A stretch of 64,000 bases of DNA from assembly GCA_945872565.1 (NCBI GenBank), contig CAMBZN010000009.1:1-64000 (forward strand). The letters run 5' to 3'. The translations under genes were made by a program, and so were the position numbers. Below, in pieces: positions 28,194-38,142 of the stretch. The notes under the pieces are model-generated. The model was not told the origin of the DNA and made no database searches. It was given only the letters and a program-made list of their open reading frames with translations. This DNA comes from Chlamydia trachomatis. GTDB lineage: Bacteria; Chlamydiota; Chlamydiia; Chlamydiales; 2-12-FULL-49-11. The stretch's first letter is position 1, and every line of letters starts with the position of its first letter.

Positions 28194-29549
28194 TTAATCT
28201 GCTAGTACTACGTCTGAAGGAGCAATCTCTGTAGGGCTGCCTACAAGAGCGGGGATCTTTACATCACAATAAGCACCATTTGAGTGAAAATCTCCGCCAC
28301 TTCCTCTTACTTTTGCAATCCACTGAGCATTCAAAACAGCTCCGTCAAATAGAGGTAAAATCCCAACTGATGCAATGGATCCAAACACATAAAGACATTT
28401 AGCTAATCGACTTAAGTGAGGATTGTTTGAGTCAGTTGTTTTCCAAATGGACCAAACACGCTTCCCTTCTGTCGGGGCAAGAGAGCTTGGGATAGAAAGT
28501 CGTAAACTAAACCCTTTTCCGGCATTATCAATATACCCATCGTTTGAAAAACTTCTTATCATACCAAAAACTGTTGCGGCAACAGAGATAACTACTGAAA
28601 ATATACCTACAGAAAATGTAATTAACTTTGTAGAAACAGCAAGCCCAAGTCCAGAGAGAAGAATTACAGCCACAGAGAGTGCGTGAACTTTGAGTACTTT
28701 ACGAGCCTGCCTGTCCACCATCGATAGAAGCCCTTTTCCGTTTTCGATAAATGCGTCAATCTGATTGTCATTCTTCATCCCTTTTAAAATATCTAGGGTA
28801 TATTCACTAATTGCTTCAACCTTATCAGCAAAGGCAGAAGCTGCAACACCACCGATTCTGCGTGCAAAGTAATCAACTTTTCGAACTTCAGCAGAGGGTG
28901 GTAAATATTTATTACGTAGACGATCAAGTTTGATGAAGGCTAATAGAGCGCGTGCCTTTTTAAGTGCTGCACCGACTTCATCCACCGATTTCGTGCAGGT
29001 TTCAGCTAAAGCTTTAAATTCGTCTTCCCCAAGATGTTTTTTTAAATCAGAAGCGTGCTGCTCAAGTTTAAGCTTCACATCTTTTACTGATAGGCCTACA
29101 AGGTCATCTAATAGCTGAATTTTGTCCAGTACTGTTCCTACCTGCTCCCTATTTATGAATTGTATAGATTTTTTCAAAATGACAATTGAGCGAACAAGCT
29201 CCATACTCAAGTATACTGTACTTGCTATTGCAAAAATCAAAGCACAACTAGCAAGGAGAATAGGGGTTATCACAACACTTATAGAAAGAGCTAGAAACTT
29301 TGCAGCTGTTGATAATAGAGAAATTGCTGAAAGAGCGCCGATAACAAGCTTTAGTGGCTCTTTTATTAGGTCGTGAACAGCAAGTATCCGTCCCTCTAAG
29401 GATCTAGATTTAAAGGCATGAATAGCATTGTTTTTAATATTTTGAAAACTTGTAAAAGCAAATAATAACCCTGCAACCCCAGTTGTTGAACCAGTTTCGG
29501 GTACTGATTGATAGGTTGTAGGTTGAGCGTTTATATGCGTATTTATCAT
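28194..29549 (-). CDS. Chlamydial-type membrane protein with two bilobed hydrophobic domains, tandem paralog B
   Basis: SRSLEGRILAVHDLIKEPLKLVIGALSAISLLSTAAKFLA, YIDNAGKGFSLRLSIPSSLAPTEGKRVWSIWKTTDSNNPHLSRLAKCLYVFGSIASVGILPLFDGA. Confidence 0.75.
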   Translation of the reverse strand: MINTHINAQPTTYQSVPETGSTTGVAGLLFAFTSFQNIKNNAIHAFKSRSLEGRILAVHDLIKEPLKLVIGALSAISLLSTAAKFLALSISVVITPILLASCALIFAIASTVYLSMELVRSIVILKKSIQFINREQVGTVLDKIQLLDDLVGLSVKDVKLKLEQHASDLKKHLGEDEFKALAETCTKSVDEVGAALKKARALLAFIKLDRLRNKYLPPSAEVRKVDYFARRIGGVAASAFADKVEAISEYTLDILKGMKNDNQIDAFIENGKGLLSMVDRQARKVLKVHALSVAVILLSGLGLAVSTKLITFSVGIFSVVISVAATVFGMIRSFSNDGYIDNAGKGFSLRLSIPSSLAPTEGKRVWSIWKTTDSNNPHLSRLAKCLYVFGSIASVGILPLFDGAVLNAQWIAKVRGSGGDFHSNGAYCDVKIPALVGSPTEIAPSDVVLAD

Positions 29550-29624
29550 TTAATCTATCCTTTGTTATATATTAATTATAACATATATTTGATAGATTTT
29601 CAATAAATAAATACTATTTTAGCG

Positions 29625-30170
29625 CTATTCTAAGTCCCCCTTTAAATCCAGAGGTTCTTTAGTTAGAAGGACTTGCTTAAATGACATCACCTCTTCTAAA
29701 AGGATGGATTTAAGGGTAGAGAGCTCCTCAAGAATTGCCCTAACGCTCTCAGTATAAAGAAATAATGTCTTAGATGTTTGTCTAAGAGGTATTTTTTCCT
29801 CTTTTGCTCGTATTTTTTTAATCAAGAGGGAGATGTCTTTGATGTTATCTTTTAAAGCAAACAAGGTGAGCAGAAGTGCTTTAAGAGCCGTAAAGGAGCT
29901 AAAATCATCTTTAACACGCTCAATTTCAGAAAGGACAAGAAGAGAGAGAGAGACGTCTCTATAAAGATCAATAATGACATCAAGGGGATGGGATGGGTCA
30001 AAACAGGGGGCTAAAAGAAAGTAAAATCCAGATGGAGAAATCGAGCCCCTTTTGGAAGTTCTTGAGCTTAAACTGTATAAGTAAGCATGCACAGGTTCTA
30101 TTGAGGATACAACGGGGGTGATTGTCTCGTCTAATTCATAAAATAGCTTTATGTGGGGTATTTCTATCAA
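29625..30170 (-). CDS. Hypothetical protein
   Basis: 181 aa open frame, no recognised domain. Confidence 0.5.
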   Translation of the reverse strand: MIEIPHIKLFYELDETITPVVSSIEPVHAYLYSLSSRTSKRGSISPSGFYFLLAPCFDPSHPLDVIIDLYRDVSLSLLVLSEIERVKDDFSSFTALKALLLTLFALKDNIKDISLLIKKIRAKEEKIPLRQTSKTLFLYTESVRAILEELSTLKSILLEEVMSFKQVLLTKEPLDLKGDLE

Positions 30171-30288
30171 GAAACTCTCCTTTTTCCCATAAACATGAAA
30201 AAAAAAGGAGTTAGGGGCAAGCTTTTTGTATAAATAATTACCTATTTATAGAGAGAATTTGTTATAAGGAAATTTTTAGAGGTGTGGT

Positions 30289-32838
30289 TTGGCTGAGCTA
30301 AATTTAGAAAAAGAAGTAAAGATCATGGTGCAACAGGTTAAGCATTATATCATTACTACTATGGGAAAGACTGTTGTAGATGCAACAGATGAGGAGGTGT
30401 TTCGCGCCTTAGCATATGTTTTAAGAGAACAAGTGATGATCCATTGGGCAGCAACTGGCCATACTTTTAACACAAAAAAGGTTCGAAAAGTCTATTACCT
30501 ATCTTTAGAATGGCTTCCTGGAAGAATTTCAGTAAACAATATTATCAATATTTCCAATGTTGATTTAGTGAACAAGGTATTAAAGGCACTAGGAAAGGAT
30601 TTTCAGACAATTTTATCAAAAGAGCCTGAACCAGGGTTAGGAAACGGGGGTCTTGGAAGACTTGCAGCATGCTTTTTAGATTCCTTAGCAACTCATCACT
30701 ACCCAGTGATGGGATTTGGATTAAGATATCAATATGGGATTTTTGAGCAAGCTTTGTGGGCTGGGGTCCAAATCGAAAGAAGTGATGGATGGCTTTTAAA
30801 TGAATACCCATGGGAGCTTCGTCGAGACAATTATGCTGTTACTGTTCCTTATTATGGTTCTATTGTAGAAAAGAAAAACAAGCATGATGAGATAGTGTCG
30901 GCTGTTGCCAACCAAAATGAAGTTCGAGCTATTCCCTTTGATATTCCTATTGTCGGATATGGGGGGGATACTGATTACTCCGCTTTAACTCTCCGTTTAT
31001 GGACAACTAAAGAATCACCGAAAAATTTTGCCATCTCAAGTTTTAATGATGGCAATATTGCTGATGCTGTTATTAATACATCACTTACTGACGTGCTTTA
31101 TCCAAATGATAAGAATATGCTTGGCTTTATTATGAGAATCAAGCAGGAATTTTTACTTGTTTCGGCCTCTTTGCAAAATATCGTTAAGCAGCACTTAGAT
31201 GTTTATGGAACAATGGATGAATTTCATGATAAAGTACGCATTCAAATTAATGATACCCATCCAGCTTTTATTATCGCAGAGCTGATGCGAGTGTTAACAA
31301 AAGATTATGAAATAAAATTTGCAGATGCTTTTGCCATTGTGCAAGAGGTGTGTAGTTATACTAACCATACTGTTCTTAGAGAGTCTTTAGAGGAATGGGA
31401 TGCCTATCGAATCAAAGAGATATTGCCGGCACAATATCAAATGATAGAGCGAATTAATTATATGTTCTGCAATCAATTAAGAGCTATTTATCCTGGGGAT
31501 GAGGCAAAAGTTAGTTGGATGTCCATACTGGAAAATGGAAGAATTAAAATGGCAAATCTTGCCATTGTGGGATGCCATAAAGTTAATGGAGTGGCTGCTT
31601 TACACACAGAAATCATCAAGAAGAAGCTGTTTGCAGATTTTGCAATGACTACACCTGAAAAATTCATTAATATCACAAATGGGGTCACACAAAGACGGTG
31701 GTTATACAAGTGTAATCCCGCTCTTTCAACATTCTTGATTGATTTAATCGGAGATGGGTGGATAAAAGATCTCAGTCAAATAGAAAAGCTAAAAGAGCAT
31801 ATTGGGAAAGAAGAAGTTTGGAAGCGCTTTTTAGAAATTAAGCAAACAAACAAAAAGCGAATGATAGAAAATTTGCAGCAACTTAAAAGGGACAAGGGGT
31901 TAACAGAAGAGGAGATTAAAAAGGAGCTCTTTTTTGATACAGATGCAATGTTTGATGTACAAATTAAGAGAATTCATGAGTACAAAAGACAACTCATGAA
32001 TGCTTTGCATGTTCTTATTTTGTACAAAAGAATTAAAAAGGACCCATCGAGTGCGATCATCAAAAGAAAAGTAGTTATCGGAGGGAAGGCAGCGCCAGGG
32101 TATGAAATGGCTAAAAACATCATCCGTTTTATTTATATTCTTTCAAGAAAAATTCATGATGATCCAGTAGTTTCAGAACATTTAAGACTTGTTTATGTAG
32201 AAAATTACAATGTTGCAAAAGCGGAGATAATTATACCAGCAGCAGACCTTTCAGAACAAATTTCAACAGCTTCAATGGAGGCCTCTGGAACAAGTAACAT
32301 GAAAATGGCTTTAAATGGAGCACTTACAATTGGTACTGATGATGGAGCAAATGTGGAGATGAGAGAGGCTGTTGGTGAAGAAAATTGGCCATTTTTATTT
32401 GGATATAGCTCTGATCAAGTGAATAAAATCAAAGAAGAAAACACTTATTGTGCCCAAAAAATACTCGATGATAACCCAGAAATTGCAGAGGCGATGGGGG
32501 CTTTAAAAGACGGCTCTTTGGTAGATAATCAAGCTGAAGGGGATGTGTTACTATCTATTTATAATAGTCTTATTGTTAGTCAAGATCGATATTTAGTTCT
32601 TGCAGATCTCCCAGATTATTTACGTGTTCAAAGTAAAGCAGAAAGACTCTTTCTTGATAAAGAAAAATGGGCAAAAATGGCTTTATATAATATGGCCTCC
32701 ATGGGGACGTTTTCATCAGATGTTTCTGTAAAAAATTATGCAGAAAAAATCTGGAAGATTGAGCCCTGCCCAATAAGTCAGGATGAGCTTGCTAAAATAC
32801 GTGCCGATTTTCTTGATTCAGATCGTTGCAATATTTAA
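30289..32838 (+). CDS. glgP: Glycogen/maltodextrin phosphorylase
   Basis: 849 aa. EPGLGNGGLGRLAACFLDSLAT, QINDTHPAFIIAELMR, ITNGVTQRRWL, PLP motif EASGTSNMKMALNGALTIGTDDGANVEM. Apparent TTG start. Confidence 0.97.
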   Translation: MAELNLEKEVKIMVQQVKHYIITTMGKTVVDATDEEVFRALAYVLREQVMIHWAATGHTFNTKKVRKVYYLSLEWLPGRISVNNIINISNVDLVNKVLKALGKDFQTILSKEPEPGLGNGGLGRLAACFLDSLATHHYPVMGFGLRYQYGIFEQALWAGVQIERSDGWLLNEYPWELRRDNYAVTVPYYGSIVEKKNKHDEIVSAVANQNEVRAIPFDIPIVGYGGDTDYSALTLRLWTTKESPKNFAISSFNDGNIADAVINTSLTDVLYPNDKNMLGFIMRIKQEFLLVSASLQNIVKQHLDVYGTMDEFHDKVRIQINDTHPAFIIAELMRVLTKDYEIKFADAFAIVQEVCSYTNHTVLRESLEEWDAYRIKEILPAQYQMIERINYMFCNQLRAIYPGDEAKVSWMSILENGRIKMANLAIVGCHKVNGVAALHTEIIKKKLFADFAMTTPEKFINITNGVTQRRWLYKCNPALSTFLIDLIGDGWIKDLSQIEKLKEHIGKEEVWKRFLEIKQTNKKRMIENLQQLKRDKGLTEEEIKKELFFDTDAMFDVQIKRIHEYKRQLMNALHVLILYKRIKKDPSSAIIKRKVVIGGKAAPGYEMAKNIIRFIYILSRKIHDDPVVSEHLRLVYVENYNVAKAEIIIPAADLSEQISTASMEASGTSNMKMALNGALTIGTDDGANVEMREAVGEENWPFLFGYSSDQVNKIKEENTYCAQKILDDNPEIAEAMGALKDGSLVDNQAEGDVLLSIYNSLIVSQDRYLVLADLPDYLRVQSKAERLFLDKEKWAKMALYNMASMGTFSSDVSVKNYAEKIWKIEPCPISQDELAKIRADFLDSDRCNI

Positions 32839-32866
32839 TTAGGTTAGAGTAAATTGAGAGAAAAAA

Positions 32867-33610
32867 CTAGAGAATAAGACCCCATTTTTCAAGAAGCTTT
32901 TCGTAAGCGCCGGTATCAATCAGCCGAGCAAGCTTTTTGTTAAAGGTTTGCTTTACTACATTGCATCGATCATTAAGAGATAACAGATAAAGGCCCCGAG
33001 AGGTGAGCTTTGTGGGGTTGATTTTTAAAAGACTTCGATATTCTGGAGAAAGATGAGAGGATAGAAGAATATAAGGAATAATGGCGCCATCAATTTTCAT
33101 CGTAACAATGTCTTCTAGTGCTTGCGGGATATAATTATAGTAGGTGAGATTAATCATAGGATAGCCAGAGAAAAGAGTGAGCAGAAACGGTTCATCTTCT
33201 ATAGCGATGAGTTTTCCAGTGAAATTTCTGTAGTCAAGACTTGATGCTCCAAGTCTTGTTACAAAAACATCGCCAAGAGAGAGAAACATACTTGTGTAAT
33301 TAAACTGTTCTCTATTTTCCAAGGTTTGAGAAAGAGATGAGACAATAAAATCTACTTTGCAATTGTCTACATGATCAACCATGTTGTCATAGGAAAGGGT
33401 CACATACCTAATGTTAAAGGGGGTGTTTTGGAAGATCACTTCCAAAAGCTCATTGGTAAAAGCATAGACAGATGCTTGTTTATTACCAATTGGACTCATT
33501 GCAAAAGTAGGATCAATGCCTATAGAAATCACACGCTTTGGAGTCCATGTAGAACAGGCTGCAAAGAGAATAAGCAAGAGTACCGAAAGTTTTTTGGCCA
33601 TAAAAAACAT
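32867..33610 (-). CDS. Periplasmic amino-acid-type solute-binding lipoprotein
   Basis: Lipobox LLILFAACS. SBP_bac_3 pattern (ISIGIDPTFAMSPIG, VDFIVSSLSQTLENREQFNYTSMFLS, YLLSLNDRCNVVKQTFNKKLARLIDTGAYEKLLEKWG). Confidence 0.82.
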   Translation of the reverse strand: MFFMAKKLSVLLLILFAACSTWTPKRVISIGIDPTFAMSPIGNKQASVYAFTNELLEVIFQNTPFNIRYVTLSYDNMVDHVDNCKVDFIVSSLSQTLENREQFNYTSMFLSLGDVFVTRLGASSLDYRNFTGKLIAIEDEPFLLTLFSGYPMINLTYYNYIPQALEDIVTMKIDGAIIPYILLSSHLSPEYRSLLKINPTKLTSRGLYLLSLNDRCNVVKQTFNKKLARLIDTGAYEKLLEKWGLIL

Positions 33611-33621
33611 GTACCATCAAT

Positions 33622-35121
33622 TTATTTTATAAACAATGAGAAAAAGAAATAAATAACTATTGTGAAAAGTGCGGAGAAAGGGATAGTGATGATCCAGGAA
33701 AGAAAAATATCTCTGATTAGATGGAGATTTAACGATGCCAACCCTTTTGCAAGACCTACTCCAAGAACAGCGCCAACAATTGCATGCGTTGTAGAGATAG
33801 GAATCCCCAATTTACTGGCAATAAGGATGGTAGATGCTGCTGCAAATTCTGCAGAAAATCCCCTGGTGGGTGTTAACTGAGTGATCTTATTTCCAATTGT
33901 CTCAATCACTTTAAAGCCATAGGTTGCAAGGCCAATAACAATCCCTGTGCCACCAAAAAGGAGCAATGGAAAGGAAATGGTTGTAGATTTCATAAGGGAG
34001 GTGGGGTCTTTTACAACATCAATGATAGCAGATACTGGACCTATTGCGTTTGCAACGTCATTAGAACCATGAGCAAAGGCAACAAAGCAAGCTGTTAGAA
34101 CCTGTAATATAGCAAAAATTGACTCAGCACCCTTATAATCAGCAGCAAGTTCGGTTTCAAACTCTGCTTTATCGTGTGCTTCTTTGATCAACCCATCTGT
34201 TTGCACAATAAGGGCAGACATCTGCTCTTTGGAACTATCTTCTCGGGTGGCAAGCTTTGCTCTTATGAGATGTTTTTGTACTTTTAGTAATGAATATAGC
34301 CGTCTATCTTGTTTTGCAGCCAAAATATAGCTCATTTTTGCATTCTTTGTCCCTGATCTACAAACAAATCCAATAATTATTGCACCAATCATACTAACAA
34401 AAATAGAGACAAGTAATGTTAGGTAGTAGGGCATTTCTATATGCATACTTTTAATTCCTCCAAGTAAGATGGAAAGGCAAAAAGTCATCAAGACAATAAA
34501 CACAAAAATAGGCGCAAGACGCTTAGTTGCAAGCAGTGGATTGAATGAATGTAAAATTTTTCTTTGGATAAAGGTGAAAAAGATAAAGGAGAGAACTCCA
34601 GCAATGGTGGGAGAAACAACCCACGTAAGAGCAATTTTTCCAACCTCAGCCCATTGCACTGCCTGAAAGCCCCCCACCAAAATTCCAAATCCCATTACAG
34701 ATCCAACGATAGAATGAGTGGTAGAGACAGGCCATTTAAATAAGGTTGCTATTTGTAGCCAAAGAGCTGTGCCAAGCAATGCCGATAACATCCCTACGAT
34801 AAATACGTCAGGGATATTGGCAAAAATTTTAGGATCAATAATGCCTTTTTGGATGGTCTCAGAAACATTGGATCCGAGAATAAAAGCTCCACTAAATTCT
34901 AAGAGCGCTGCAATTAAAATTGCCCGTTTTAGAGTAATAGCTCCTGATCCCACAGATGTTCCAACAGCATTTGCAACATCGTTTGCTCCAATGTTCCATA
35001 ACATGTAAAAACCAATGATTAATGCTAGGGAGATGAGAAATATTTCCATAAAATCACTTTGCGTTGAGTAACATTCCAATTCTAAGAGCTTCTTTTTCAG
35101 CCAAGTAAGAAATTTTCCCAA
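33622..35121 (-). CDS. Inorganic phosphate transporter, PiT family
   Basis: GANDVANAVGTSVGSGAITLKRA and AHGSNDVANAIGPVSAI duplicated PiT signatures, multiple TM segments. Confidence 0.93.
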   Translation of the reverse strand: MGKFLTWLKKKLLELECYSTQSDFMEIFLISLALIIGFYMLWNIGANDVANAVGTSVGSGAITLKRAILIAALLEFSGAFILGSNVSETIQKGIIDPKIFANIPDVFIVGMLSALLGTALWLQIATLFKWPVSTTHSIVGSVMGFGILVGGFQAVQWAEVGKIALTWVVSPTIAGVLSFIFFTFIQRKILHSFNPLLATKRLAPIFVFIVLMTFCLSILLGGIKSMHIEMPYYLTLLVSIFVSMIGAIIIGFVCRSGTKNAKMSYILAAKQDRRLYSLLKVQKHLIRAKLATREDSSKEQMSALIVQTDGLIKEAHDKAEFETELAADYKGAESIFAILQVLTACFVAFAHGSNDVANAIGPVSAIIDVVKDPTSLMKSTTISFPLLLFGGTGIVIGLATYGFKVIETIGNKITQLTPTRGFSAEFAAASTILIASKLGIPISTTHAIVGAVLGVGLAKGLASLNLHLIRDIFLSWIITIPFSALFTIVIYFFFSLFIK

Positions 35122-35728
35122 TTTCTTCGATAAAATTTAACCACAAGATGAAATCTGCAAAATGGATTTCTTGACTTAGTGTAAAAAGTCTTTTCTTCAG
35201 TTCCTTTTTGATGATATCAGCCTGTTGTTCTTTTAAAGAAATTTCATGAATTTGATTTCTCATTTTAAGTGCTACAGGTCCTCCAAAAGAGGCCTCTACT
35301 AACATATCAAGATCAAAAACCATCCCTTTTAAGATCCACGTAGCATCTAAGTTTGTGTGGATAAATTCAGTGAGAATATCTTCCAGAATAGGCAAGGTGG
35401 GGAGTTTTTTTAAGATGAGGATATCAGCGATATCTTCAGCAATATCAGCTATATGGTCTTGAAGAGTGAGAATCTCCAAAAAATTAATCCTATCTACAGA
35501 AAAAAAATAGCTTTTGGGCAAAGAGGATCTTATATCATTTTTTATAAGATCTGCTTCGTACTCAAGTTCAGAAATCTTTTTTACTATCGGTTCAAGTTTG
35601 TTTAATTCTGATCCGATCCTTGCCTTGCAAAGTTCTTCAAGTTTTGTAAGACATGCACAAGTTTTTTCCATGTGCAGCTGTAAATGCGAAAAGGGAGTTT
35701 TGGGAATTAGCTTTGAAAGTATATACAT
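35054..35728 (-). CDS. DUF47 family PhoU-like regulator associated with the PiT transporter
   Basis: ISELEYEADLIKNDIRSSLPKSYFFSVDRINFLEILTLQDHIADIAEDIADIL. Immediately upstream of pit on the same strand. Confidence 0.88.
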   Translation of the reverse strand: MYILSKLIPKTPFSHLQLHMEKTCACLTKLEELCKARIGSELNKLEPIVKKISELEYEADLIKNDIRSSLPKSYFFSVDRINFLEILTLQDHIADIAEDIADILILKKLPTLPILEDILTEFIHTNLDATWILKGMVFDLDMLVEASFGGPVALKMRNQIHEISLKEQQADIIKKELKKRLFTLSQEIHFADFILWLNFIEEIGKISYLAEKEALRIGMLLNAK

Positions 35729-35731
35729 TGA

Positions 35732-36478
35732 TTAAATCTTATGATGCAAAGGCTTTTTATTGCTAGATTTTTTTTCAAATATTGCGCTTTTTTCTGCATT
35801 AGACAAGATTCTATAAGCACCCCTTGGCATAGGGCCAAGTTCAAGGTTGCCTAAACGGATTCTCTTTAGTCCTGCAATATTTAATCCGGTTCTAGAAACT
35901 AAAAGTCGCACTTCGTGCTTTCTTCCTTCCATTACAGTAATTGAAATCACCTTTCTTTTTTCTTTAAACACAGCAACAGGGGTCACTTTTTTCCCTTCGA
36001 TATAGGTTCCTTTTCGAATTTTTTCAATGTCTGATTGCAGCACTTCTTCTTTAGTGGTAACCATATATTGTCTTTCAATATTTGAAGAGGGGTGCATGAC
36101 TAAATTTGCAAAGTCCCCTTCAGAAGTTACTAAAATAAGCCCTTCAGTGTTCTTATCAAGACGTCCAACGGTAAAAAGACGGGCCTTTCTATCCCTAATT
36201 AGGTCAATTGCCAGTTTGTCATTTTCATCATACCCCTTGCAGCTGCAGATATAACCAGCTGGTTTGTTCAAAACATAGGTGATTTGCTTAGCAGGTTTTT
36301 TTGAAATTGGCTTTCCATCAACAGATATAAAGTCTTTTTTTGGATCAGCAGTTGTTCCAAGCAGGGTACAAATTGACCCATTAACACTAACTCTTCCATC
36401 CTCGATGAGCATATCAGAGTTTCTGCGACTTGCAATTCCTGCAGTAGCAAGAATTTTATTGAGACGAATTTTTTCCAT
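35732..36478 (-). CDS. Pseudouridine synthase, RsuA/RluB family
   Basis: S4 domain MEKIRLNKILATAGIASRRNSDMLIEDGRVSVNG. Catalytic FTVGRLDKNTEGLILVTSEGDFANLVMHP. Start moved to the internal Met. Confidence 0.93.
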   Translation of the reverse strand: MEKIRLNKILATAGIASRRNSDMLIEDGRVSVNGSICTLLGTTADPKKDFISVDGKPISKKPAKQITYVLNKPAGYICSCKGYDENDKLAIDLIRDRKARLFTVGRLDKNTEGLILVTSEGDFANLVMHPSSNIERQYMVTTKEEVLQSDIEKIRKGTYIEGKKVTPVAVFKEKRKVISITVMEGRKHEVRLLVSRTGLNIAGLKRIRLGNLELGPMPRGAYRILSNAEKSAIFEKKSSNKKPLHHKI

Positions 36479-36553
36479 ACAAAGATAGTTTTCCCTATTT
36501 TTTATGGTATATGGTACCATAAGGTCAAATTTACAAAAAGCGAAAGTGACAGT

Positions 36554-37213
36554 ATGGGAAAACTAATTCTTGTAAGGCATGGAAATTCTGTGTGGAATCA
36601 AAAAAATATCTTTACTGGATGGGTAGATGTCTCCCTTTCAAAAAAGGGAGTTTCGGAGGCATCAGAGGCAGGAAAGGCTCTTGCAAACGTTAAATTTGAT
36701 TCTATTTTTACCTCTACGCTCTCTCGAGCGATCATGACTTTGCAATTATTAATGCTTGAAAATCACGATGAAAGGACTTTAATTTTAAATCATCCAGAAG
36801 GGGAAAGGTTCACCCACGGGGTGGATTTACAAACAAGTATTCTTGCTGAGTGCGCAGAGCAACTAAATGAGAGGTATTATGGAGATCTTCAGGGGAAAAA
36901 CAAAGACTGGGTAAAGGCAAATCTTGGAAGGGATAGGTTTAATGAGGTTCGAAGAAGTTTTGCAATTGCCCCTCCAAATGGGGAAAGCTTACAAATGACA
37001 GTTGAAAGAACTCTCCCTTATTTTAATGCGGCAATTTTACCAAGAGTGAAAATGGGCGAGGTAGTGCTAGTAGTAGCCCATGGAAACTCACTAAGAGGGA
37101 TTATAAAGGAGGTGATGAACATCTCTGATGATCAGATTGTAAAACTTGAAATTGAAACTGGACATCCTTTATTTTTTGAATTTTTTGACGGAAGTTTTAG
37201 GAGAGAAGGATAA
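36554..37213 (+). CDS. gpmA: 2,3-bisphosphoglycerate-dependent phosphoglycerate mutase
   Basis: LVRHGNSVWNQKNIFTGWVDVSLSKKG, LNERYYGDLQGKNK, VLVVAHGNSLRGIIK. Confidence 0.96.
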   Translation: MGKLILVRHGNSVWNQKNIFTGWVDVSLSKKGVSEASEAGKALANVKFDSIFTSTLSRAIMTLQLLMLENHDERTLILNHPEGERFTHGVDLQTSILAECAEQLNERYYGDLQGKNKDWVKANLGRDRFNEVRRSFAIAPPNGESLQMTVERTLPYFNAAILPRVKMGEVVLVVAHGNSLRGIIKEVMNISDDQIVKLEIETGHPLFFEFFDGSFRREG

Positions 37214-38142
37214 TGACAAATTTTTTTATAGAGAGAAAGGCAACGGCTAAAAAAGTGCTAAAAGCAAAAGAGGCAATTTCAGATTTGATAGGAGCTAAAA
37301 AAGCAACTACCTTGGCGTTTTTTCCTTCTATGGAAGAGGTCTATCTTAAAGTGATTTATGAAATTTTGATGCCAAGGGCCCAGCGCACCGGGAGAAATGA
37401 AATCTTAGTGCCTAAAGGGGAATCAGCCCCCATGCTAAGAGCATTAAAAGGGGCAGGCCGGCTGGGATTAAGCTTTAAAGAAGTAGAGCTCGAAAATTTA
37501 AAAGAGTCAGTATCTAAACGCACTCTTAGTGTAATGATGTCTTGGTGTGAAGAATTTTCAGGTAAAATCCATCCGATGTTCCAAGTTGCAAACATTTGTG
37601 AGGAAGAGGAGTTATTTTTATTTGTGAATGCAACCGAAAGTGTTGGAAAGGTGTTTTTTAGATTTCAAACAAGTAAGATTTCAATGATTGCTTTTACACA
37701 TGGACAAATGGCTTGTGTTGCAGCTGATTATCCCCAAATGAAAGTTGATGCCTGGGGAGAGAACTTTGATCTAGAGAATTTTTACGCAATGGCAACGTTT
37801 GCTCAAGAGCAATTAGAGATGATGGATTCAGGTCCCATGGAATATTCACTGATTAAGAATGAAATCATTGATCGAGTGGAAAATGGCCCTCTTGCCTGTA
37901 ATTTTTTAAATAAAGGGGCAAAATTTCTTTATGATCGATGGGTTTTTTCTTTTGATGGAGTGCTAGCGGAAAATTTAGCATACTTGTTAAGAGAGAGAGG
38001 GATTTTTGTTGATCAGCTTTACGGCTCAAAAGATGCTGTTTGCTTACGATTTGATCTAACAAGATCTAAAACACAGATTTTGGAGAGGTGGGATACTATT
38101 ATTGAAACAGCAAAGTCAATCAAGGAGTTTTCAAATGTCTGA
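37213..38142 (+). CDS. NifS-like class V aminotransferase-fold protein, predicted PLP-lysine deficient
   Basis: Positionally aligns with NifS (SVMMSWCEEFSGKIHPMFQVANICEEE ~ VSIMHANNETGTIQPI; ATESVGKVFFRFQTSKISMIAFTHGQMACVAAD ~ AVQSAGKIPLDLxxxxVDFLSFSGHKFHGPKG). Follows gpmA and precedes a nifU-like gene, as I recall for CT722-CT721-CT720. Confidence 0.75.
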   Translation: MTNFFIERKATAKKVLKAKEAISDLIGAKKATTLAFFPSMEEVYLKVIYEILMPRAQRTGRNEILVPKGESAPMLRALKGAGRLGLSFKEVELENLKESVSKRTLSVMMSWCEEFSGKIHPMFQVANICEEEELFLFVNATESVGKVFFRFQTSKISMIAFTHGQMACVAADYPQMKVDAWGENFDLENFYAMATFAQEQLEMMDSGPMEYSLIKNEIIDRVENGPLACNFLNKGAKFLYDRWVFSFDGVLAENLAYLLRERGIFVDQLYGSKDAVCLRFDLTRSKTQILERWDTIIETAKSIKEFSNV

